64,000 nucleotides of DNA, from the NCBI RefSeq assembly GCF_963924675.1, contig NC_089235.1:55577520-55641519 (forward strand), in the 5' to 3' direction. Position 1 is the stretch's first letter. Each line of letters begins with the position of its first letter. Below, in pieces: positions 23,745 to 36,235 of this stretch. The position numbers were made by a program, and so were the translations under genes. This stretch comes from Phocoena phocoena (lineage: Eukaryota; Chordata; Mammalia; Artiodactyla; Phocoenidae). The notes beneath the pieces are model-generated. The model searched no databases and had not been told where the DNA came from. It saw only the letters and a program-made list of their open reading frames with translations.

Positions 23745-24010
23745 GTTGCAAATGCTCATTTAAATTCCTCTTGTTTTTGTTAAACATCACTTCCTCTGAA
23801 ATACCTTTTCTGACCATTTTTCATCTGTCAACTATGTTACTTGTTCCTTACTACAGCCTCTCCTAGCTCTTAATACTCACTTAAGTGTAACATCCATTAC
23901 ACCAAAGTTACTCATTTCTTTGGTCTAAACGCTGAAGATAGAGATTGGTTTGTATTGTTCCTAGGATCTGGCATTGTGCTTGGCTCAGGTAGATATTCAC
24001 TAGATTCTGT
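23745..24010 (+). mobile_element. L2 3' fragment
   Basis: Diverged L2 3' end (AAATACCTTTTCTGACCATT, GGATCTGGCATTGTGCTTGG, AGGTAGATATTCACTAG). Confidence 0.6.
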
Positions 24011-24540
24011 ATTGTCTAGCAAAGGAGGAAAGTAAGAACATGTCACATAAGTTAGAAGAGAGGAAAAAAGAAAAAAAGAGCATAATTATAAAGTTTTTCC
24101 AGGCACAAAATCACAAAGATCTGAGCTAAATCATTGGCACTAAAAGAAGGAAAAAAGAGTGACATCAAATACTCATTCTATGCATCAGTTGACTTGGTGA
24201 TCAGATATGTATAACAAGTTAGAAAAAGATGGAGTGTATCAAAAATTATGTTTACAGATTATATTTTGGGCAACTGGAATGTCAATATGAAAAAGAGGAA
24301 AGTTTAAAATATCCCCTTTCGAGAGTGGAATGGGTTCATTTTCAGATATGGTCTCATTGAGACTATGGGTCAAATTTTAGTGAATCAAGAGACTGTAAAT
24401 TCAGATTTCAATCACTGGAACTACAAAATAATCAAATCAAAATAATTTATACAGTGCTCAAGCATTCTTTTAATATAAAAGATATCTAAATTAAACATCA
24501 ACCACTTGTTTTCTGATAGCTTGAAATTGACCCATCTCTC
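24011..24540. other. Intergenic, nothing recognised
   Basis: No supported feature before the SINE at 24557. Confidence 0.4.
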
Positions 24541-24556
24541 AATAAAGATTACCTGA

Positions 24557-24760
24557 CGGGCTTCCCTGGTGGCGCAGTGGTTGAGAGTCCACCTGCCGAT
24601 GCAGGGGACAAGGGTTCGTGCCCCGGTCCGGGAAGATCCCACATGCCGCGGAGCGGCTAGGCCCGTGAGCCATGGCCGCTGAGCCTGCACGTCCGGAGCC
24701 TGTGCTCCGCAGCGGGAGAGGCCACAACTGTGAGAGGCCCGCGTACCGCAAAAAAAAAAA
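24557..24760 (+). mobile_element. CHR-type SINE
   Basis: Plus-oriented complete copy with a short A tail, flanked by AAAGATTACCTG on both sides (about 24544-24555 and 24759-24770). Confidence 0.96.
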
Positions 24761-24774
24761 AGATTACCTGGCAT

Positions 24775-27215
24775 GTCGGGAGTTCTTTGAGAAAAATGTC
24801 TGAACATGGAAGTGCAAACTAAAGTGCAAAGTTGAAACTTTGGGGACCCATGAACAGGGTGCCATGGACATCTGTGCTTGGGACCAGTTAGGATATAATT
24901 GCAACAATCATCAGAGGTTTATTTGAAAAGTGGGGCTAGTTTCAAGAGCTGCAAAGAAGTAAAGGTTAAAAAAAAAAAAAAAAAACAGATTCTACTAGGG
25001 AAGTGACCGTATTCTCCAAGTGTCTCTTCAAAAATGATGTGTTTGAAAGGTACAAGATGGAGGTAGGTATTTGGAAGGTAGAAGGTCTCCCTTTGAACTG
25101 AGAATACTCACGTAGTTCTGGATAAATTAGGAAAAAAGTAAAGACCCCTAGAGATTCAGGTTAGAATCTGACACATGGGTATTCAAGACAGGATTAATAT
25201 GAAAAATAAACGAAATATGATGGTATTTCCACCCAAGTAGGTGAAGAAGAAAAATGGGCAACTTCTGTATGGTGAAGAAAGAGGTTTAGAATGATAGTGA
25301 GCAGTGTTTTTACTTAAATGCAAATCAACATAAATAAATAAATATATAATGGCAGCAATTATTTTCCATTTAATATAAAAAATCTGTATTGAATGCACTG
25401 TAAAAATATATATATTTGTATGTCTTTAATTGCCTACTTTATAGACAAAGGAAGATCAATAAGAAAATTGGTAGCACTCTTCAGCCATTTAAATTTTACT
25501 TTCTGGGTATATTTATGAAATAGTAGCACAAATGTAGTTCTTTGTAGCACTATACATTTGTGAGGGATGAAAAGATTACAGTTCCCAGAGAGACTGCATT
25601 TTTATGACAAATATTTAATGATCTCCTACCGTGTGCCAGGCATAGTGAAATTGCCGTTCATTGGTGAACAAAGCAGAGGTGATTCTTCATTTGTTGGAGC
25701 TTCAGTCTAGTTAAGGTGATTAGAAGTTTTCACATGTATTATCTCATTCCATCCTCCAATCAGCTGCATGAGGTAATAAAGTATCATATGTGATTTATTT
25801 TCCAATAAACTTAGAGTGGTGAAAGTCATATGGCTATTTACCAAGAAAGACAGCGTTGGGATTAGTTATTAAACTGAATGTGATATTTACTGAAGGTTTA
25901 TTGTATGTTACTAACATTACAAAGAGCGAGAAAATAACCTCATTTTCTCCAGTTCTGGGTTCTTGCCCCCTTTCTGTTAAGGCTATTCTAGCAAGTTTTT
26001 GACGCAAATGACTGTGGGAACCCTGGTCAGAAGTTTCTGTCCCCACTAGAAGTCATACCCTCTGCTAATTTCTAGCCTTCGTTCTGAGACAGGGCCCTGC
26101 ATTCTAGAGCCCATACTTCCAGTGCTAGCATCGCAAAACGGGGTTTTTTTTCCTCATCGTGGGAGTGGGAAAAGCCATCAACTAGAGAAGAAAAGATAGT
26201 GCATGAAATGAGCAAAAGGTACAAAAGAGACCTGCTATGTTGTGAGAGAATGTATCTGTTGAATAAAGCAGAAGGAAATGATGGGAACATATTTTAAGAA
26301 ATAAACCCTTGTGAAAATCTCTACTTCCAAAACCAATGCCAGGTCAAGTCCTTAACCACAAGTACATTCTTTGGAGACAAGTAGATATTTATTGATTGGA
26401 AAGTAAACACCAAATTAATTACTGCACTATTATCTTTCCAGTGAATAGCTATTTTTAAATCAAGGTTTTTTCACTTGGGAAATTATAGGAAAAAGTCACT
26501 GAAGAGTCAAAGGATTATTTCTCTCGACTAACCAATGGCGCAGTAAGGTCCATTATTAAATTTTACAGCACATGCAGCAACACCTGACATACAGAAGTCA
26601 ATAAATATTTGTGGAGTAAGTGAATAGAGCTGACCTTGGCACACACAGACCTAATAGCTAGTCCTAACATGTGGGGAAATTCATTTGAAAGGATAAACTT
26701 GGTGCCCAAGAAGTAATAGAAAATACTGTTAATCCTTTCAATTGGATTTTCCACACACAATCGGCATTTGTTTTCTAATTTTAGTGAAATATTTTAATTA
26801 TGGTATATTTTTTATATCATGTGATCAATACTTATGGGTTCAACTGAATTGAAATTTAAATATAATATGGTATCAGCTATTGCATATGCAGGAATTTAAC
26901 AAACTTTGTGTATTTTCTCTGACTTTTGGAAATAGACACTTATGTAGAAATGCCTTCTTCAGCATTCAGTTACTTTCCATTTTTAGAGGAAGATATGTAA
27001 AGGAAGGAGATTAGTATTGATCCACAACATCAGTTTTGGGGACTAGTCCATACATTCTCACCTAGCTGTAACAGGGCAGGAAAGGCTTTTTTTCCAAAGG
27101 CAAGAAAATGGACTACAGCTGTGCTTACACGTTCTAATAGTAACAGTTGGATTTAATACAGGGAAAATATAGTCAACTTCTCTTCACAACCATGTAGACA
27201 AGTCAGACAGTTTAC
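24775..27215. other. Intergenic, mostly unclassified
   Basis: A MIR/L2-like stretch is visible at 25610-25830 (CTACCGTGTGCCAGGCATAG, TATCTCATTCCATCCTCC). The rest has no assignable feature. Confidence 0.45.
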
Positions 27216-27565
27216 AAGAAATGCTTGTTTTTCAGAAGCTTTTCTTGAAACAGTGCAGATACAGCCTAAATTTCTTGGGTGTCAGGCTGCCAGTTCTTTG
27301 GTTTTATGATGAGATCCATGTCAATAAGATGGAAAGGCAGTCTCTCGGTGGCATGGTTGTCAAATATGAGCCGACATTCAACTCCAGTGGCCTTAAGAAA
27401 GAAACTTTATTTTTCTTCCCTTATTGAGATTATCAGAGAAGAAATGATTCGCAACTGTATGGATTATCACATTCACAACACTTTAAATGGCAGCCAATGC
27501 AGCCAATTTGGGAATAAGGATAAAAGATTGGAGGACACTATTTTTTTTATAGTTTACCTTTAATC
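27216..27565. other. Coding-like stretch of unknown origin
   Basis: Two overlapping plus frames (68 and 94 codons, at 27221-27427 and 27279-27563) lie in sequence that is less AT-rich than its neighbours. I do not recognise the protein in any frame. There is no poly(A), start context or splice pattern to support a gene. It may be a decayed processed pseudogene or chance. Confidence 0.2.
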
Positions 27566-28025
27566 TGAAATATTTAAGAATCATTTTCAAAGGTTTTCAT
27601 TAAAAAAAGGTATTTAATGGGAATGTAATATATAAGATGGAAATGAAGATATCATAAATGTATTACAGGAATAATATTTTTATCTATACCTTTTATATGA
27701 ATTTTTCGTTAGGTAGGCCAAAATTGTATTGGTCATAGGTATTATTATATATTATTATATAAACAATTATTATATACATAATAAACTTACACATATATAT
27801 GTATATGTGTATGTATATGACCTTACAGAAATATATCTGTGTATATACATAGAGATATAGATATAGATGTCTCTCAATATATCCCTGCAGAAATAAGTCT
27901 AATTCCTTGGGCATAAAAACTTTTCAGTTGTAAACTTTTACATGAGATGCTTTTCCTATGGAATCTTACCTTCTGAAGAGTTTATTTTGTTGCTTCAGGG
28001 CTAGGGATTAATAAAAGATGCTGGT
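27566..28025. other. AT-rich intergenic with TA-rich core
   Basis: 27740-27870 is low-complexity TA/TATG sequence; nothing else seen. Confidence 0.5.
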
Positions 28026-28029
28026 TGCC

Positions 28030-28372
28030 TTTACAAATAGGAAGCATGAGAGGAGATCAGAAGACAAGAGAGGAGGGAGGTCAGGGGCTGGGATTCCCTG
28101 GTTCTCTCCCTATTGGATGATCATGGTGTCTGGATCCCTCAGCCAAAATCCAAAGCCTTTGCAGGTGGCCTTCTAATGTCTCTGGTGATCACACCCCCAC
28201 CTTGTCTCTTCATGCTTAAATAGTGCTGTGCCTAACCCCAGGAGCCCCATTATCCTTTATTGGTTTCCCTAAATTCAACCTACAGCTTTGTAAATAAGAC
28301 TTTATGAAACTCTCAAATTCCCCAGTCTGGGTGTGCCACCTTTTCCTGCAGGACGCTACCTGATACACAAGG
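28030..28372 (+). repeat. Old interspersed repeat, family unnamed
   Basis: It has a repeat-like order (GATCACACCCCCACC, TTATTGGTTTCCCTAAATTC, then CAGGACGCTACCTGATACAC) that I associate with a common mammalian repeat 3' end, but I cannot name it. Confidence 0.4.
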
Positions 28373-30324
28373 ACAGTATTAGCCCTTCTCTGGTGTGAGA
28401 AAGCTGAACTGTTGAATGTGTGCTTTCCCACAATGGGAAGGTATGCATGAACCAATTTAACAAATACAGAATAAAGGGTAAAGGGAGCTTTTCAATGAAT
28501 AGATTTAGCTTCTCTCAGTTCAACAGACATTACTGATGTTCCCTGAATGAAAGAAGAGACACAATTATTGAATGAGGGAAGTGGTATGAGCTATTATAAT
28601 TTACATATGAATTAAAATATCTTCTGTCAAAAGGAAACCTGAAAACACAGTTCTAATTATTTCTGAGCAGTTAAAAAATCTGTGGATCTTAAGTATGAGT
28701 GTTGAACATTAAGGATGAACCAACCCCTGCCCTGGTGCAGAGGTGTTTAATAAGTCCAAGTTCTTCAATGCTGATGGGTGGTTAGTGAAGGTGACAGTTT
28801 CCAATTTTGGTGTTTGGAGGAGAATAGCACTGAGATAGGTTTAGGGCAATGAGTAAAGGGATTTCTGAGATCCAAATCTTGTTTAAAAGTTCTTGATTAC
28901 AGGCTGGCAGTACCATATGGCTCGCCTCTGGTGTAGGGCTTCCTGAATGATTATGTCTCTCAAGATATTATAAGTCGGAATTTTAAAAACTTAATTCTCC
29001 TCGCTATTTCAGGAATCATAAGTATTCTCAGAAAATGTGGTGCTTAAAGTATAAAATTTAGATGAAATAGGTTTGGAGGTGAGAGCTGGAGAAAGGTAAT
29101 GTGTTTCAACTAGAGGAAAGATTATGCTCAGAAGCTAAGAGATAAGAGGCTTAGGGTAAAGAAATAGAGAATTGTTTAGTGTGGTTTAAGTTTAGAATGC
29201 TTCAGGGAAATGCACACTAAAATGCTGCTAGAGAGATAAACAAGACTAAAGTTATGACTAGAAGAAAATATAAATTTTATCCTGAAAACAATAAGAAGTG
29301 GGAGTGACATAATCAGCATTTTAGAAAGATCCACATATCCAGTTTAGAGAATAAAGTGGAAGCAGACAGAGTGAAAGCAGACAGAAGAGCTAGGAAGCGC
29401 TTGTGATAATACTATTGAGAGAAGATGCAATGGTATTTGAGATTTTTATAACTGAACCAAGCAAATATGAGAAGCTATAAGAAATTATGAAATTCCACTA
29501 AAGCTTCCGACTCTGCTTCTCCTTATAGATTCCTAACATACAAAATACTGACTTAGCAGATGTATTTAGGAATTGTGGTCTACTAGGCAAAAAAAATTTT
29601 CTTCTAAAATAATGCCCTATTATCTTATTTAAAACAATAAACCTTTCACTAACAAATATTCAGTTTGGAATGTCAGTTTGGAATTCAGTTTGGAAGTTAA
29701 CTTTCTATCCACCTTTTCTGGCAGCATTCTGTGAATAAAGGAAGATTATTCTGGTATCTGGGGAAAAATACTTTTCACTTTTCAAGAACAAAGTTGGTAC
29801 ATGTTTCATCTGTATGTAAGTTCTTTAGGTGAACTGTGTAGACAGGCACCTCACCAAACAACCTAAGGGAAATTTGCCTCGTTTGATCTTAACTAAATAT
29901 ATTAGAGAATGGGTGGGGTTGAGGTAGGAGAGCACTGGACTCTTTCAAGCTTCACTAGCTCAGAACAAGCTTATAAACATGTGAAAGTATTATTTAAGAC
30001 TTGGGCTACCTTCCAAACTCTTGATTACTCTAACTCATTACTCTAAAAGATAATGGGGGCATCAGAGTTCCAAATTTCACATAAAAACACTTTAAAATAA
30101 TTTATATTCTGATACATTATTGAGTACAGAATTCAATTCCAAATCTAGATATACTTTCTTTAAGGCTCTTTTGAAAGCCTATACTCTGGAATGCCCATTT
30201 AAATGCTGACGTGTCCCAGGACCTATTGAATCAGAATATCTAGCTGAGTTTTATATCTTTTTATATGGCCTCAGGGAAAAGTCTGATGACAATTTGAGAA
30301 CCACCACCTAGTCTAACAGTGTAA

Positions 30325-30325
<1 letters not shown>
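28373..30325. other. Intergenic, nothing recognised
   Basis: Apart from the short tandem repeat at 29661-29698, no feature is supported across about 2 kb. Confidence 0.45.
29661..29698. repeat. Three-copy 12-13-bp tandem repeat
   Basis: CAGTTTGGAA occurs three times in a row with 2-3-base joins (TGT, TT, GTT). Confidence 0.85.

Positions 30326-30374
<49 letters not shown>
30326..30374. repeat. (AT)n microsatellite
   Basis: An uninterrupted AT dinucleotide run of about 24 units. Confidence 0.97.
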
Positions 30375-30377
<3 letters not shown>

Positions 30378-30572
30378 GGAATACAATATGGGGCTTTGGA
30401 CCAGCTTGGATTAGTATCCTCTACAATGTCCTGCAAAACTCTGTTAGTCAGACCCTTTCTTTCTCTCCAGCTTATCTTCCTACTCTCTTCCCTTTGCTCT
30501 CAATGCTCCAGCTTCACCATTAAGTTTTGACTTCTTTGAATGTTCTCTAATTTCAAAATATATTTTCCCTAT

Positions 30573-31020
30573 TTGTGATAGATTGAATAACCGCCATCCA
30601 AAATATATCAAGTCTTCAGCTCTGGAACTTGTAAATGTTACCTTATTCAGAAACAGAGTCTTTGCAGCTGAGATTAAGTTAAATATCTTGACAGGAGGCA
30701 ATTATTTTGTATTTAACAGGTGGCTCTAAATGTCACCACAAACTTTATAAATGATTCAAAGATAAATAACACTAAAAAGAGAAAGCAATATGAAGATAGA
30801 GGCAGAGATTGGACAGACATGGCCATAAACCCAGGAATCCCAGAGCAGCCAAAAGAAGCTGGAAGAAGCAAAAACTGATTCAGGCTTTGAGCTTCCAGAG
30901 GGTGCACAGCACAACTGGGTTTCAGACTTTTTAGCCTTCAGAACTGTGAGAGAATAAACTCATTTTTTTAACTAATTAAGTTTGTGGTAATGTGTTACAG
31001 CAGCCTCAGGAAACTAATAC
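30573..31020. mobile_element. LTR-like (MaLR-type) repeat
   Basis: It starts GTGATAGATTGAATAACCGC. It ends with CAGAACTGTGAGAGAATAAACTC, then GTGTTACAGCAGCCTCAGG and AAACTAATAC. The family is common in mammals. Its reverse orientation appears to be present at 31478-31830. Confidence 0.55.
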
Positions 31021-31477
31021 AATATTCCACCATGGATGTCTGTGGTGGGAGAGAGGGAGGCAGGGAGCTAAGACAAAAATTTGCCACATTTGGCCTGATG
31101 GAAAAAGTACTGCATGTATTGTATATCCTGAAATGTAAGCTGGATAAAGCCTGGATGAGACTTTGAGATGTGTCTCTTGGAAAGGAGTTTGGTTTGTTTA
31201 GTGTGTGGAAAGAGGCAACAGAGGGAGATTTGGTGAGTGGAAAAGTGAACTGTGGCAAAGACAGTGTTCATAGAATATTTCCTGTCCCATATATCCCAGC
31301 TACCCTTGAAGTAAAGTTGGGTTCCTGTGATAGTTCTGACAATAGACAATTAAAGGAAGTGATGTGTGTAATTTCCTAGCCAGCAATGAGAAGTCATAAT
31401 CCATCATCCATTCTTCTCTTCCCTTGAGTCAGAGACTGAAAGTCTCCTGTTGAACAAACACTTATAATAAAAATGAT

Positions 31478-31830
31478 CCTCTTAGTCTGCTTGTCCTGCT
31501 GTGACACATTACTGTAGACTGAGGGGCTTATAAAGAACAGAAATTTATTTCCCACAGTTCTGAAGGCTGGGAAGTCTAAGATCAAGGCACTGGAAGATTT
31601 AGGGTCTGGTGAGGGCCTGTTTCCTTATAGATGGCTGTAACCTCACATGACAGAAGGGACAAGTTAGATCTGTAGTGGGTCTTTTATAAATGCATTAAAC
31701 TATCCATGCGTGTTCCATCTTTTTGACCTAAGCACCTTCCAAAGGCCCCACCTCCTAATATCATCACCTTAAAGGTTGGGATTTCAACATACGAAGTTGA
31801 GGGGGACACAAATTCTCCATAGCAATGCTT
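31478..31830. mobile_element. LTR-like (MaLR-type) repeat, opposite orientation
   Basis: It contains CTTAGTCTGCTTGTCCTGCT, then GAACAGAAATTTATTTCCCA, AGTTCTGAAGGCTGGGAAGT and CCAAAGGCCCCACCTCCTAA. These match, reversed, the class at 30573-31020. Confidence 0.6.
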
Positions 31831-32284
31831 TACCTATAAAATGGAGATGGGCTACCTGACCATTCTTAGAATTTGAATGAGCAAGAAAGAAACCTTTATT
31901 TTGTTAATCCACTGAGCTTTCAGATTTTGCTTGTGACTACAGCATAACCAGACTATAAAAAGAACTTAATATCTTTACTGGGAAGATGAGTTACATAAAT
32001 ACCTATTACAAAAGATAAAATAAATGCCAAGGGAGATGTGAATATTATACTGCCAAAGTTTGGAGAAAATAAATATAATTTACCTATTTATTAATTTTTA
32101 TTCTTACATATGGAATCAAAGCAACATTTAAAAAAAACTTGTCAGAAGACCAGAATTTCTACAGGTGAAAATGTTAAAAAAGAAAACATTTCTAGTGAAT
32201 AGTATGATATGAGTATAGATGTCAGAGTTTGTGGCATGTGGGAAGAATTTAAACAAAAATAAAACAGCAGCAATAACAACAACA
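31831..32284. other. Intergenic, nothing recognised
   Basis: No supported feature until an (AAC)n run near 32265-32300. Confidence 0.4.
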
Positions 32285-32510
32285 ACAATAACAACTAGCA
32301 TTTATTGAGTACTTTCATTGGCTCAGGTACTATTCTAAGTGCATTACTGGTATTAACTTGTCTAAATTTCATAATGGCCTAAAGAGGTAAGTACCTTATT
32401 ACCCCAATTTTGCAGAAAATAAAACTGAGACTGAGAAATAATTTGCCCAAGTTTGAATAGCTTGTAAGTGGTGTGAACAAAATGTAAACCCAAGCATCAA
32501 CGCTTTTTGT
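32285..32510 (+). mobile_element. MIR element
   Basis: MIR order: AGCATTTATTGAGTACTTTC, TCTAAGTGCATTACTGG, AGAGGTAAGTACCTTATTACC, CCAATTTTGCAGAAAATAAA, CCCAAGTTTGAATAGCTTGT. Confidence 0.8.
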
Positions 32511-32699
32511 GAAAATTTGTAATATGGGACAAGTCTATCAGTATACTTTCGTCTATAGGTAATGAAAAACTCAACTGGCAATAACCTTCATGGGAAGCAG
32601 GAAATGGAGTACTGAGAGAAAAATATACAGCACTGAATGCTAGAAAGTTCACGTGTATTTGAAAATTATGTGTATTATGTAATTGTTGGGAGCAGTGCT

Positions 32700-33020
32700 C
32701 TATAAGTGTCAATGAAGATTTTGTGGTTCAGATTTTCTCTACTCTTGCAGATTTTTTTCCTACTATTTTTTCTTAACTTATTGAAGAAATCTTTTCCTTC
32801 CAAAAGGCCATAAAAAGTTCTGAAAGTTTTATAGTCATGTTTTTAAATTTGATTTATACTCTCTCTGGGGTTGGTTTTTATGTATGATGCAAATGGTTCA
32901 ATCTCTCCCTCTCCTCCTGTCCCCTCCCCTCACCATCTCTCCCTTTCTCACCTTCTCGTTCAATTATTGAAAACGTTATCTTTTCCTTACTCCACAGAGT
33001 CAACTTCGTTACAAATCAAT

Positions 33021-33075
<55 letters not shown>

Positions 33076-33300
33076 TTCTGTGCCTGTGGTTGCTATTCTG
33101 TTACCTTGGTCTACTGGTCTATACACAAAGCTGTACTATATCTTAACCGTCATAGCTTTATAATATACTTTGATATCATACAGAGTTGGTTCTTTTTCAG
33201 CAGTGTCTAGACTCTTCCTAGACATTCATGCTAATGATCAATTTAATATCCCTTTAAGGTTTTACTGGATATATTCACAAAATCTTATTTGTCTATTTTT
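32700..33300 (-). mobile_element. Old L1/HAL1-like fragment with microsatellite
   Basis: The plus strand reads as antisense L1 ORF2-type sequence around GTTACCTTGGTCTACTGGTC and CATAGCTTTATAATATAC. A (TG)n(TA)n run at 33022-33074 sits inside. Confidence 0.5.
33022..33074. repeat. (TG)n(TA)n microsatellite
   Basis: About 7 TG units followed by about 19 TA units, uninterrupted. Confidence 0.97.
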
Positions 33301-33474
33301 TGAGTGCTAGGAAACATTTTTTTAAAGCTAAGTTTTTGTTCCTGTGCTTTTACCCCATTCCTTTTCTATCTCAAATACTGACTGAAATTGAAATGAGATT
33401 TTATAGTTATTTACAGGTATTGTTTTTCCATTTCTACCTATAGCTCCAATACTAACCTCAGATCATTGTTAAAA

Positions 33475-34195
33475 TGAGAATCTTCAAGTGTTTTCAACAA
33501 ACTATAAAATTTTAAATTAATAGAACAAACAAAATCATCCTCTGTAATACTACCTAGTAGCTTAAATATTAGTTATGGCTTGAAAAAGAAAAAATAAAAT
33601 TACCAGTTAAGCACAGAAACTAAAACAGTCTACTTGAGCTAGTTCGTTATTCTTGTAGTTCCTACTTCTGAAAAAAATTGCATCTAAAAAATATAAAATA
33701 TCGCCTATATATTTCAAATTATAATTGGAAGTTTGCAGTCATTAATGTACAAAAATATTCTGAGCTGTAACAGAAGTCACAATGTAGGAGACTGGCTATT
33801 ACTAGAATAATGACACAGGAGGTAAGTTGTATGTACCACTTTAAAATAAACTACTCCCACACATATTTTCAAAGCAAAATTTTTAAAGAAATTATTCATT
33901 TGCTTTTGTTCACAACTTAGTAGACTAGTAATGGATGAAAATTCCATTGAACTACATTTAATATTAAATAGTTTATTTTACTTTTTTTACATTTGATTTT
34001 GTTTAGTTTTCTTCCATGTTGATCATGATTTCTCTTTCATTCGACATATCTCCTTTCTTCCTACTAAATAAGTTGACTTCTTTGGAATGATTATAGTCTC
34101 CTCTGCCATTTCCTAACTGCATTTTTAAGTGCATTCTTGGAATACTTTTAAGACAATTTTTACATGTTTACTTCTTTTTATTATTTTAAAAAATT
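33475..34195. other. Intergenic, nothing recognised
   Basis: AT-rich; no supported feature. Confidence 0.45.
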
Positions 34196-34303
34196 TTTGC
34201 CCACGCCATATGGCATGTGGGATCTTAGTTCTCTGACCAGGGATCGAACTGTGCTCCCTGTAGTGGAAGCACAGCATCTTAACCACTGGACTGCCAGGTA
34301 AAT
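34196..34303 (-). mobile_element. Old CHR-related SINE fragment
   Basis: On the minus strand it retains a recognisable tRNA-derived SINE head, with CAGTGGTTAAGATG-like and box-B-like GTTCGATCC segments. It is diverged and lacks the GC-rich middle of the young copies. It probably belongs to an older cetartiodactyl subfamily. Confidence 0.75.
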
Positions 34304-35440
34304 CTACTTTTACATGTTAATGAGCAATAATTTAAGTTCTCTGTCCTCAAATTTGAAGTTGATGGGCTAAAACTAATAACCAAACAAGCAACTGTGCAAT
34401 ATTTATTGGGTAGTTATTCCATGCTTTCCACCATACTTGGATCCTCAGGAAGTGTACAGTAAAATATATTTCTATGAAATCTAATCTCTGTCCTGGAGGG
34501 ATTTTGAAATTTATATTGCAAACAAGACTAATTGAAAAAGAACTGGTAAGCTTCTTTGTAACTGGTTCATTGTATTGCAGCTATAATTTTTTAGGAAGAA
34601 AGTTGTCAATCACCTTTAAGAACTTACTTGATAAAAGTAGAGCAATAATTTAAAGCAAATCTGATTATTTGTGAATGTATTTTATCCTGGTAAGAGAATT
34701 TACCAGACAGGAGGAAAAAGACTCATTAAATGTCTTTAACTTCCTCCACTGAATTAAAAATTTGCTCCTTAGAATTCTCCCAACTTTGATTCAAGCTTCC
34801 ACAAATTTTCAAGCTCCTGGGATTTCAGTTTCATATGTCTTCTAATGCTCTGTTGCAAAAATCATCTTTCTCTTTTTCCCTGAGCATAGTTGAAATAGGT
34901 TGGTGTTAAAATAACAGAAACAAAACTTCAAAAATAAAAATCAAATATTCAGAAGTACCAAGGGAAAGTAGAAGAATAAAATGTGCAAATGTAAAAGAGT
35001 GTGAAATCATTCCAGACTAGTCGCTCCTAAAGAGAAGTGGTCTGTAGTGTTCTGCCTGTCTTAACCATCTTCTTTCATGTTCTATATATTTGGAGGAAAG
35101 ATAAAAAAATAAAACTAGAAACTTTAGAAGTACAAGATCAGGAAAGTCCTGTATGCTATGCTATGAAGGTTCAGTTCTTCTTTATATTAAATTGGGATCC
35201 AGTGAAGATTTTAAAGACAGTATTAAATTTTTGTTTAGGGGAAAAAATCACTTTGGAATCATATATATCCTATATAGTCTCATTGACAGCCCCACCCCCT
35301 CATTTAGCTCCTATAATTCCAAATAAAAACTGCTCTCCACTTCCCATGCTCTAGGATGATCCATATTTGTAGCTACCTATTTGAGAGAGGAATGAATCCC
35401 AGAGACTCAAGATATTTAAAACTGGGCTTAAGACCTCCTC
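34304..35440. other. Intergenic, nothing recognised
   Basis: A 105-codon plus frame at 35037-35354 has no recognised similarity and no coding context. Confidence 0.4.
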
Positions 35441-36235
35441 TCTTATGTTAATTGACCTGTATATTATTTCTCTTATACTTTATTTTGGCCACCATATCAT
35501 TCTCCATCATCACTCCCCAAACCAGAATATTGGAGAGTCCATTTAGACTTCTTTAATCCATTGTCATTCTCTATCTCCCTGCACAGTTTTTATCACATTT
35601 TTCTAAGTCCATCTCCTCTATATCACCTCAATGCACACATGCACTCCAAGTCAACTAGAACTGCTTTATGTCAGGTTCCTAACAGACTTCATTAGAATTT
35701 TTAATGTCTTCCCACCAAACTTTTTACTCTAAGCTCATCTCCCTTAATATGTTGTCTTTCTCTGCTTCTAGAGCAATTTTTTCCTCTAAACAAAAATTTA
35801 GTACTGTTACTGTGTCTTTAAAATCTTCAGTGGATCCCAATTTAGTACTGAGAAGAGTTGAACCTTCATAGCATAGCATACAGGGACTTTCCTGATCTTA
35901 TACTTCTTAAGTTTCTAGCTTCATTTTTTATATTTCCTCCAAATGTACCCTGGGCTTCAGGATTTCTAAACAACTATTTTACTCTAGCATACCTGTGTCT
36001 CTCCATATTATGCCCCTGTGCTACTAGTCTGCCTGAAATCTTCCCTTTACTACCCTTTTCTATCACTATCTACCATTTGGACTCTCACTCATCCTTCAAG
36101 AATTAACTTAAAAAGTTTTATTTTAGAATCAGCTTCATCCAACAGGTTAATCACTTCTTCTTCCATGTTTCACCTGGATAGACTTTATTATGTAACTTAT
36201 CACAAAGCAAGATTTGTAACTGAAAACCTCACTAT
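35441..36235 (+). mobile_element. L2-like remains
   Basis: Pyrimidine-rich sequence in the order typical of L2 (AATCTTCAGTGGATCCCAAT, ACAGGGACTTTCCTGATCTT, CACTCATCCTTCAAGAATTA). It is highly diverged. Confidence 0.5.
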
